Assembly: GCA_017530735.1 (NCBI GenBank)
Contig: JAFXMB010000103.1
Span: forward strand, 1-49,118
Origin: Bacteroidaceae bacterium
Lineage (GTDB): Bacteria > Bacteroidota > Bacteroidia > Bacteroidales > Bacteroidaceae
Direction: 5' to 3'
Length of the DNA stretch: 49,118 nt
The notes beneath the pieces are model-generated. The model was not told where the DNA came from, searched no databases, and worked only from the letters and a program-made list of their open reading frames with translations. Both the position numbers and the translations under genes were made by a program. The number at the start of each line of letters is the position of its first letter. Within the stretch, counting starts at the first letter, position 1. Positions 17,660 through 24,374 of this stretch are shown here, in pieces.

Positions 17660-19105
17660 ATGAAAAGACTATTTCTTAGTGTTTTTGCACTGACTCTTGG
17701 TGCATTCACATTCATCTCATGTAATGATGATGACAAAATCAAGAATGATGATAATGACGGTGGCAAGTTCATGACTGTTCCCCAACAGCAGCAGGCCATA
17801 AGCGGTGCTCTGAACGGAATTGCAGAGTCTGCAGATTTCTCGGAACTTTCAGAGGCTGTAGGTTTTATAGAAAGTGTCATGGGTTATAATATCCAGTTGG
17901 AGAATCTCGCAGAGGCACTTGGAAGTCCTGCAGCAGTGAAGGACAGCCTCTTCCAGGATAAGCTGACAAAAGCGGTTGTCATGTTTATGAAGGATACAAT
18001 TGCTATAGACGTTTCTCCTCTGTGCATGTCGGCAGACCTGTTCATTTTTGATTCCCTTTCAGTTGATACTGTCCGTTATACGGGCGAGGGTGGAAGCACA
18101 GGTACACGCTTGGATTCCACTTTGAGAACTTTCTACATTATTGACACTATCAGACATGATGTGGATTACCTGCAGGTTAATGTGTTCGTCGCAGACCATA
18201 AGGCATCACTTAAATTGAATGTAAGAGCCGGTGAGAGCATTATCGCCTATAAGAACAGCAAGGGACAGAAGACCGTATATCTTCCCAAATCTGCTGAGGT
18301 TTCAATTGCCCTGGATGACAAGGTTCTTGCTGCATTCAACGGTCAGTACTCATCGGACATGAGTCTTCACGTTGAAGATGTGGAAGGTGGCGACGACATT
18401 GTTGATCTTGACGGAAACCAGTTCTCAGTATCCGGCAAACTGAAAATTGTCAGCTATGAACTGGAGGGCGGTCTGAAATTTGATCTCAGGAAGGGTATCG
18501 AGGCCAATCTGGCAGCTAAATATTCTGACAATTCAGTTCTTTCCGTAAACGCTAAGGTAGATGCAGTATTGGAAGGTCTGGATATTCAGGATACAGTAGC
18601 CATTCTGGCTTGGGCTCAGAATCCCGAGAAACTCAAGTCAATCAGTCTGAATGCTTCACTTGCAGGCGGTAAAGTTGAAATCAAGGGTGCTATAGACTCT
18701 CCCTTTAAGAATGAGGAACTTGCTACAACACTGCGCAGCCTGATGGTTCCGGGTGCAACTATATCGGAGGAGAAGGCAAAGCAGACAGTAGAGCAGCTTA
18801 ACGGTATTATCAATGCCGGAATCTATTTTGAAGGTTTCAAACAGCCTCAGGCAAAATTCAAGTTCGTCTACAGGGAAGCACGTGAAGGTAAGATGGGCAA
18901 GAACGTAATGGACCAGATAGGAGATCTGTTTGACCGTACAGGTGCATATCCCGTCCTGATTGCACGTGATGAGGACGGCGCTGAGATTGAGGTATCATTT
19001 GAGGAGTATTTCGGCAATATTGATTATACCAGGTTCGTAAAAACCATTTCAGGAAAGTTTGAAGCAACCTTTGGCGACCTGATGAACTCAAAGAAGAAAA
19101 AATAA
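17660..19105 (+). CDS. predicted surface lipoprotein of unknown function
   Basis: A 481-residue lipoprotein. The signal peptide ends in a lipobox FISC; the cysteine is followed by NDDDK, an acidic cluster of the type that directs Bacteroidota lipoproteins to the cell surface. The rest is predicted as alternating beta strands (KLNVRAG, LKIVSYELEGGLKFDLRKGIEANLAAKYSD), suggesting a repeated beta-sheet scaffold, with a helical segment near residues 30-95. No catalytic motif is seen and the family was not recognised. It follows sufS by 79 bp but has its own -7 box and is followed by a terminator, so it is probably monocistronic. Confidence 0.8.
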   Translation: MKRLFLSVFALTLGAFTFISCNDDDKIKNDDNDGGKFMTVPQQQQAISGALNGIAESADFSELSEAVGFIESVMGYNIQLENLAEALGSPAAVKDSLFQDKLTKAVVMFMKDTIAIDVSPLCMSADLFIFDSLSVDTVRYTGEGGSTGTRLDSTLRTFYIIDTIRHDVDYLQVNVFVADHKASLKLNVRAGESIIAYKNSKGQKTVYLPKSAEVSIALDDKVLAAFNGQYSSDMSLHVEDVEGGDDIVDLDGNQFSVSGKLKIVSYELEGGLKFDLRKGIEANLAAKYSDNSVLSVNAKVDAVLEGLDIQDTVAILAWAQNPEKLKSISLNASLAGGKVEIKGAIDSPFKNEELATTLRSLMVPGATISEEKAKQTVEQLNGIINAGIYFEGFKQPQAKFKFVYREAREGKMGKNVMDQIGDLFDRTGAYPVLIARDEDGAEIEVSFEEYFGNIDYTRFVKTISGKFEATFGDLMNSKKKK

Positions 19106-19132
19106 TCTGATCCGGATACGATCGCTTTGACA

Positions 19133-19168
19133 AAAGGGTGGCTGCATAGCGCGGTCACCCTTTATTTA
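19133..19168 (+). terminator. terminator after the lipoprotein gene
   Basis: Stem aaagggtg/caccctttt-type (19133-19140 with 19156-19163) around a 15-base loop, followed by a T-rich stretch. Confidence 0.7.
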
Positions 19169-19203
19169 TACATTTTTAATGCGCTGAAAATGTTAAAAAT
19201 GTG

Positions 19204-19211
19204 TACCTTTG
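19204..19211 (+). promoter_or_regulatory. -7 box of gpmI
   Basis: TACCTTTG lies 40 bp upstream of the ATG. The -33 region carries no clear TTG. Confidence 0.5.
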
Positions 19212-19250
19212 CACCCGTTTTAAAAAGCAAGGTTAAAAACACACTATTAT

Positions 19251-20753
19251 ATGAAACAGAAAGCACTCCTTATGATTCTTGACGGCTGGGGCATAGGTAA
19301 CCGCTCCAAGGCCGATGTGATCTACAACACACCCACTCCTTACATGGATTACCTGAATGCCAATTATCCTAATGCACAGTTGCTTGCATCAGGTGAGAAC
19401 GTTGGTCTGCCCGACGGTCAGATGGGTAACTCAGAGGTTGGTCACCTCAATATCGGTGCCGGCCGTGTTGTTTATCAGGATCTGGTTAAGGTAAACCGCG
19501 CCATCGCTGACGGCAGCATCCGCCAGAACAAGGAGGTTGTATCGGCTTACACCTACGCCAAGGAGAACGGCAAGAAACTGCACCTGATGGGTCTTGTATC
19601 AGACGGCGGTGTTCACAGTTCACTGGAACATCTTTTCTGCCTGACCGATATTGCCCGCGAGTACGGCATTGACAAGACTTATGTACACTGCTTCATGGAC
19701 GGTCGTGACACCGACCCCAAGAGCGGTAAGGGTTTCATTGACCAGTTGGTAAAGCGCGGCGATAAGGTTGCCACCATCATCGGCCGTTACTATGCAATGG
19801 ACCGTGACAAGCGCTGGGAGCGTGTAAAGATTGCTTATGACCAGCTGGTAGGCGGTGAGGGCCGTAAGGTTTCTGACATGGTAAAGGCTGTCGAGGAGTC
19901 ATACGCCGAGGGCGTGACCGATGAATTCATGAAGCCTATCGTAAACGAGGCTTATGACAGCCGCATCGAGGAGGGTGATGCCATCATCTTCTTCAACTTC
20001 CGTAACGACCGCGCAAAGGAGCTCACCATCGTTCTGACCCAGAAGGATATGGACGCTGAGGGTATGCATACCATCCCCGGCCTGCAGTACTACTGCCTCA
20101 CTCCGTATGATGCTTCTTTCACCGGCGTACACATTCTGTTTGACAAGGAGAACGTGAACAACACCCTTGGCGAGTATCTGTCAGCTCAGGGCCTCAAACA
20201 GCTGCACATTGCAGAGACTGAGAAATACGCTCACGTTACATTCTTCCTGAACGGCGGCCGCGAGCTTCCGTTTGACGGCGAGGACCGCATCCTGGTTCCC
20301 TCACCCAAGGTTGCAACTTATGACCTGCAGCCCGAGATGAGCGCTTACATAGTTCGTGACAAGCTGGTCGAGGCCATCGGCACTGACAAGTATGACTTTA
20401 TCGTTGTAAACTTTGCAAACGGCGATATGGTTGGTCATACCGGCGTTTATGAGGCAATTGAGAAGGCTGTCGTTGCTGTCGATGCCTGCGTACATGATGT
20501 TATCGAGGCTGCCAAGGCCCATAACTATGAGGCAATCATCATTGCCGACCACGGTAATGCCGATAACGCCCTGAACCCCGACGGTACACCTAACACCGCT
20601 CACTCACTCAATCCTGTTCCGGTAATCTACGTTACCCCGCGCAAGGACGCCAAGGTAGAGTCAGGTATCCTGGCCGATGTGGCTCCTACAATCCTCACCA
20701 TTATGGGTCTTCCCATACCGGCTGAGATGAACGGTAAAGTACTTGTAAAATAA
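19251..20753 (+). CDS. gpmI: cofactor-independent phosphoglycerate mutase
   Basis: A 500-residue alkaline-phosphatase-superfamily enzyme that interconverts 3- and 2-phosphoglycerate in glycolysis, in the cytoplasm. Metal and catalytic motifs are intact: MILDGWG at the N-terminus, the phosphoserine S61 in [42 protein letters not shown] and IADHGNAD. Length matches the family (about 500-515). It stands alone between a terminator and a second hairpin. Confidence 0.97.
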   Translation: MKQKALLMILDGWGIGNRSKADVIYNTPTPYMDYLNANYPNAQLLASGENVGLPDGQMGNSEVGHLNIGAGRVVYQDLVKVNRAIADGSIRQNKEVVSAYTYAKENGKKLHLMGLVSDGGVHSSLEHLFCLTDIAREYGIDKTYVHCFMDGRDTDPKSGKGFIDQLVKRGDKVATIIGRYYAMDRDKRWERVKIAYDQLVGGEGRKVSDMVKAVEESYAEGVTDEFMKPIVNEAYDSRIEEGDAIIFFNFRNDRAKELTIVLTQKDMDAEGMHTIPGLQYYCLTPYDASFTGVHILFDKENVNNTLGEYLSAQGLKQLHIAETEKYAHVTFFLNGGRELPFDGEDRILVPSPKVATYDLQPEMSAYIVRDKLVEAIGTDKYDFIVVNFANGDMVGHTGVYEAIEKAVVAVDACVHDVIEAAKAHNYEAIIIADHGNADNALNPDGTPNTAHSLNPVPVIYVTPRKDAKVESGILADVAPTILTIMGLPIPAEMNGKVLVK

Positions 20754-20777
20754 CCGCTAAACTATTGTTTATATAAG

Positions 20778-20820
20778 CCGACGGTCTTGGACTATGACCG
20801 TCGGTTGTCCTTTTTTATTT
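20778..20820 (+). terminator. terminator of gpmI, abutting nhaA
   Basis: A perfect 9 bp stem ccgacggtc/gaccgtcgg (20778-20786 with 20796-20804), then ttgtcc and a long T-rich run ending 6-10 nt before the nhaA ATG. Confidence 0.85.
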
Positions 20821-20826
20821 TTTTGA

Positions 20827-22236
20827 ATGAAACTGATTCCTATCTATACTTGGAACCGTAGCGTCCTTGAATTCAACCGTAAGAAAGACCGTCTTTCACA
20901 CCAGCCCTGGTTTCAGGGTGTGGTGCTCCTGCTGTGCGTTATCATAGCGATGCTGCTGGCAAATCTGCCCGCAACCCGTCACTATTACCATGCTTTCCTT
21001 GAGACCAGCATCCAGATTCACATGCAGAGTCCCGAGGGCAGCGTTGACTGGCTGTTCCCGCACGGAATGACCATCGAGAAGTTCATCAACGACATCCTGA
21101 TGGTGGTTTTCTTCTTCACCGTGGGTCTTGAGATCAAGCGTGAGGTAGCACACGGTGAACTGTCATCGGTCAAGAAGGCTCTTCTTCCGGTGGTTGCCGC
21201 ATTCGGCGGTGTCATCATGCCGGCTTTGCTCTATACTCTGGTAAACCGCGGTACCATCGGCGCATCCGGCTGGGGTATTCCTACGGCAACCGATATCGCC
21301 TTTGCTGTCTGCATACTCTCTGTCCTGGGTGACAGGGTTCCGGTTTCACTCAAGGTGTTCCTTACTGCACTTGCCATTGCCGATGACCTGATTGCCATCC
21401 TGGTTGTGGCAATCTTCTATGGCGGTCATGTAAACCTGATACTTCTTGGAGTTTCAGTAGTGGTGATTTTCATTGCCTGGCTGATCAAGTATCTGGGACA
21501 CAAGCATATTGCAGTATATCTTGGCTTGGCGGTTGTAGTCTGGGTTCTCTTCTATTACTCGGGTATTCACGCTACCATGTCAGGTGTTGTCATGGCATTC
21601 ATTATTCCGTCCGAGGCCCGTTACGAGCGCTCGTACGTGCTTCATAAGATCAAGTTCTTCTCTCAGAAACTGCTCTCTTTTGACCAGATTGATGATGAGA
21701 CCATGTTCCCCAATGGTCCGCAGCGTCATTTCCTGCGTAAAATACACAAGACGGCTTACGGCTCACTCAACATGAGTTACCGTGTGGAGCATGCTCTTTC
21801 ACCCTGGGTGAACTTTATGATCATGCCTATTTTCGCATTGGCTAATGCAGGTGTTGAGATTCCGGATCTGGCTTACTTCAATATTTTCAATACTTCCGGT
21901 GTTGCAGGCGGAGTAGGGCTGGGCATTTTCCTGGGTCTGGTGCTTGGCAAGCCGCTGGGTATTACTCTTTTCAGTTTTGCTGCAATCAAGACAAAACTCT
22001 GCGAGATGCCTGAGAAGGCTGGTTGGGCTATGTTCTTTGCCGTTGCCTGCCTGGGTGGTATCGGCTTTACTATGTCTATCTTTGTTGATACGCTCTCTTT
22101 CCAGGATGCTGCGGCAGTCCAGGAAATGAGAAATGCCGGCAAGATAGCCATTCTTATGGGCTCTCTGGCTGCCGGCATTCTGGGTACAATCCTTATTAAA
22201 CTGGTTTCAGGAGCAGACCGGAAATCACTCGGCTGA
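20827..22236 (+). CDS. nhaA: Na+/H+ antiporter NhaA
   Basis: A 469-residue inner-membrane antiporter exporting Na+ or Li+ in exchange for protons. The catalytic aspartate pair is D186-D187 in [11 protein letters not shown], equivalent to E. coli D163-D164. Other NhaA blocks are [37 protein letters not shown] and [10 protein letters not shown]. It is longer than E. coli NhaA (388) because of a cytoplasmic insert near residues 260-320, frequent in Bacteroidota. The strong gpmI terminator ends just before its start, so how it is transcribed is unclear. Its 3' end overlaps the convergent rubredoxin gene by 12 bp. Confidence 0.95.
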   Translation: MKLIPIYTWNRSVLEFNRKKDRLSHQPWFQGVVLLLCVIIAMLLANLPATRHYYHAFLETSIQIHMQSPEGSVDWLFPHGMTIEKFINDILMVVFFFTVGLEIKREVAHGELSSVKKALLPVVAAFGGVIMPALLYTLVNRGTIGASGWGIPTATDIAFAVCILSVLGDRVPVSLKVFLTALAIADDLIAILVVAIFYGGHVNLILLGVSVVVIFIAWLIKYLGHKHIAVYLGLAVVVWVLFYYSGIHATMSGVVMAFIIPSEARYERSYVLHKIKFFSQKLLSFDQIDDETMFPNGPQRHFLRKIHKTAYGSLNMSYRVEHALSPWVNFMIMPIFALANAGVEIPDLAYFNIFNTSGVAGGVGLGIFLGLVLGKPLGITLFSFAAIKTKLCEMPEKAGWAMFFAVACLGGIGFTMSIFVDTLSFQDAAAVQEMRNAGKIAILMGSLAAGILGTILIKLVSGADRKSLG

Positions 22237-22383
22237 GAACTGATCCTTTCCTACGCCGCATATCGGGCATACAAAATCATCGGGTATCTCCTCCCAGGGG
22301 GTACCCGGTTCTATTCCACCCTCAGGGTAACCTTCGGCGGGATCATACTCCCAACCGCACATATCACATACGTACTTGCTCAT
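22225..22383 (-). CDS. rubredoxin
   Basis: A complete 52-residue one-iron electron carrier. The four iron ligands are C6 and C9 (CDMCG) and C39 and C42 (CPICG); the aromatic core residues Y4, Y13, W30 and F37 are present. ATG at 22383 gives the canonical [10 protein letters not shown] start. It is transcribed away from the flavo-diiron gene at 22483 with about 100 bp between them, and rubredoxin is the known electron donor of such enzymes. A near-perfect promoter lies upstream on its strand. Confidence 0.96.
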   Translation of the reverse strand: MSKYVCDMCGWEYDPAEGYPEGGIEPGTPWEEIPDDFVCPICGVGKDQFSAE

Positions 22384-22413
22384 AGTCTTTGGTTTTAGGT
22401 TGTTGATGTTTTG

Positions 22414-22444
22414 CAAATATAGCAACGGGCGCCATTATTCCAAG
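22414..22444 (-). promoter_or_regulatory. promoter of the rubredoxin gene
   Basis: On the minus strand CTTG (22441-22444), exactly 19 bp, then TATATTTG (22414-22421). It overlaps the upstream region of the divergent promoter. Confidence 0.75.
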
Positions 22445-22453
22445 CGGAATGAC

Positions 22454-22461
22454 TACTTTTG
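22454..22461 (+). promoter_or_regulatory. -7 box of the flavo-diiron gene
   Basis: TACTTTTG, about 20 bp before the ATG at 22483. It shows that TTG 22459, the upstream in-frame codon, lies in the promoter and is not the start. Confidence 0.6.
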
Positions 22462-22482
22462 TATAATCAAATTTTAAATGTC

Positions 22483-23664
22483 ATGGTAAAGAATCTTAGT
22501 GATAAGGTAAAGTATATCGGAGTTGATGACCTGGACCTGGATCTTTTTGAGAGTCAGTATATAGTTCCTGAGGGAATGGCTTACAACTCTTATGTCATTC
22601 TGGACGATAAGGTGGCTGTTCTTGATACGGCCGATGCCCGCAAGGCCGATGAGTGGAAGGCTAACCTTAAGGAGGCTCTCTGCGGACGCCAGCCCGATTA
22701 CCTTGTCGTTCATCATATGGAACCGGACCACTCGGCCCTGATTGCTTGGGCTCTTGAAGAGTTCCCCGCTCTTACTCTTGTGGCAAGCGCCAAGGCTATC
22801 CAGATGCTGGAGCAGTTCTTTGAGGGTATTCAGATTGAAGGACGCACCCTTGCGGTCAAGGAGGGTTCGGAACTTGTACTTGGTGAGCATAAACTGCGCT
22901 TTATCGGTGCTCCTATGGTTCACTGGCCTGAGGTTATGGTCTCTTTCGATGAGGCCGACGGTGCTCTTTACAGTGCCGATGCTTTCGGTAAGTTCGGTGC
23001 ACTGGGCAAGTGCGGATTCTATGGACGCGACGATGATGACTGGAGTTGCGAGGCTCGCCGCTACTACTTCAATATAGTCGGTAAGTACGGCGCTCCGGTA
23101 CGCACCCTGCTGGGCAAGACTTCACAGCTTGCCATCAAGACCATCCGTCCGCTTCACGGTCCTATACTTGAGGATAACCTTTCAGAGTATCTTAACCTAT
23201 ATAATATATGGAGCAACTACGCTGTTGAGACACCGGGTATTTTCATTGCCTGCGCTTCAATTCATGGCGGTACTTTGGCAGCGGCTGAGAAGTTGGCTGA
23301 GATTCTGCGTGCCAAGGGGGCTGAGCGGGTGGTTGTAAGTGACCTTTGCCGCTCGGACTTTGCCGAGAACGTGGAGGATGCTTTCCGTCATTCCACTCTG
23401 GTGGTTGCCGCTTCATCATATGATGCCGGTGTGTTCACTCCCATGTATGAGTTCCTGCATCGGCTCCAGATCAAGGGGTTCTGCAACCGCAAGGTGGGTA
23501 TCATTGAGAACGGCTCGTGGGCTCCTTCGGCCGGTCGTGTCATGAAGGAGATGCTTTCTTCTATGTCCGGTATAGAGATTGTTGAGCCCATGGTCACTAT
23601 CAAGAGCCGTATGAAAGCGGCCGATATCCCTGCACTTGAAACTTTAGCTTCTGCACTTCTTTAA
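22483..23664 (+). CDS. flavo-diiron protein (rubredoxin:oxygen/NO reductase type)
   Basis: A 393-residue cytoplasmic enzyme that reduces O2 to water or NO to N2O with electrons from rubredoxin. The N-terminal metallo-beta-lactamase-like domain carries all diiron ligands: H78, E80, D82 (in HHMEPDH), H147, D166 and H225 (LHGP), at spacings matching the Desulfovibrio enzyme. The C-terminal flavodoxin domain (about 250-393) binds FMN, with IASIHGGT-type loop ACASIHGGTLAAAEKLA. It is the simple two-domain class A. The divergent rubredoxin supports its role in protecting an anaerobe from oxygen or nitrosative stress. Confidence 0.94.
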   Translation: MVKNLSDKVKYIGVDDLDLDLFESQYIVPEGMAYNSYVILDDKVAVLDTADARKADEWKANLKEALCGRQPDYLVVHHMEPDHSALIAWALEEFPALTLVASAKAIQMLEQFFEGIQIEGRTLAVKEGSELVLGEHKLRFIGAPMVHWPEVMVSFDEADGALYSADAFGKFGALGKCGFYGRDDDDWSCEARRYYFNIVGKYGAPVRTLLGKTSQLAIKTIRPLHGPILEDNLSEYLNLYNIWSNYAVETPGIFIACASIHGGTLAAAEKLAEILRAKGAERVVVSDLCRSDFAENVEDAFRHSTLVVAASSYDAGVFTPMYEFLHRLQIKGFCNRKVGIIENGSWAPSAGRVMKEMLSSMSGIEIVEPMVTIKSRMKAADIPALETLASALL

Positions 23665-23667
23665 GGG

Positions 23668-23850
23668 GGAACTTAAGGTATAGGGTATCTGAAACTACGC
23701 GCTTCGCGCTATCCCTCCCATACCCAATAAGACGCTCTGAAAGGCGTGAGCTTTGCTCGCACCTTTCAGAGCATCTTCTTGAGTACGGGCCCCTCCCGTT
23801 CACAGCGACACGGGCGTCGATGGTTTCTGATACCCTATACCTTAAGTTCC
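23668..23850. repeat. 183 bp inverted-repeat element (MITE-like)
   Basis: The ends 23668-23695 and 23823-23850 are 28-base inverted repeats with one mismatch; the outermost part is ggaacttaaggtataggg and its complement. Inside is a second perfect 11 bp hairpin gctctgaaagg/cctttcagagc (23734-23744, 23762-23772) plus smaller ones. There is no coding potential. It starts 3 bp after the flavo-diiron stop and ends before the blaI operator region. No clear target-site duplication was found. Confidence 0.75.
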
Positions 23851-23869
23851 GCTCGCTTGGCGGGATTTG

Positions 23870-23972
23870 ACTATAAAATATAGTTAAAATTTGAGTTTTG
23901 TGATTCAACTATGGATAATAGTTGTATATTTGCGGCAGAGTTGATTCGGAAATGATCACAAAACTATAGTTT
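23870..23972 (+). promoter_or_regulatory. blaI promoter with three ACTAT/ATAGT dyads
   Basis: Three dyads share the same half-site. They are ACTATA-n3-TATAGT at 23870-23884, CAACTAT-n5-ATAGTTG at 23906-23924, and AAACTATAGTTT at 23961-23972, next to the ATG. The middle one abuts the -7 box TATATTTG (23925-23932) and fills the spacer, where a repressor would block polymerase. BlaI/MecI regulators bind such short dyads and repress their own operon; that BlaI is the binder here is inferred. Confidence 0.7.
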
Positions 23973-23974
23973 AT

Positions 23975-24334
23975 ATGAAGCGATTAAGTAAGAAAGAAGA
24001 AGAGATCATGGAGCTGTTTTGGCAGAACGGAGCCATGACTGTGGGTGAGCTCAGGGAACTCTTGCCGGAGCCTAAACCTCACCAGAACACCATCTCCACC
24101 CAGGTGCGTCTGCTGGAGTCAAACGGATTCCTGGGTCATTCAAAAGAGGGGATGGGATACAGGTATCACGCAGCCATCAGTCGTGACGAGTACAGCAATA
24201 CGTCAATCGGGCGTATAGTATCGCACTGCTTTGAGAACTCTTACATTGATGCGGTATCGGCCCTGGTCAAGGATGACAAGATCAGTGTTGATGAACTTGA
24301 GGAACTCATCAAGCGTATCAAGGAGGAGGGCTGA
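23975..24334 (+). CDS. BlaI/MecI/CopY family repressor
   Basis: A 119-residue winged-helix repressor. The N-terminal DNA-binding domain (about 1-75) shows KKEEEIMELFWQNGAMTVGELREL and the recognition region HQNTISTQVRLLESNGFL, with the wing GYRYHA. The C-terminal helices (about 85-119) form the dimer interface and, in the staphylococcal relatives, contain the site cut on induction. The BlaR1-like protease gene follows 40 bp downstream, the standard pairing. Target genes besides its own operon are unknown; no beta-lactamase is near. Confidence 0.93.
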   Translation: MKRLSKKEEEIMELFWQNGAMTVGELRELLPEPKPHQNTISTQVRLLESNGFLGHSKEGMGYRYHAAISRDEYSNTSIGRIVSHCFENSYIDAVSALVKDDKISVDELEELIKRIKEEG

Positions 24335-24374
24335 TTGTTTACTTACCTTTTGCTAATAATTAATCAAGTATATA

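Noticed and set aside
22459..22482. TTG start extending the flavo-diiron protein by eight residues
   Set aside because: The codon overlaps the -7 box TACTTTTG; ATG 22483 gives iron-ligand numbering matching known enzymes.
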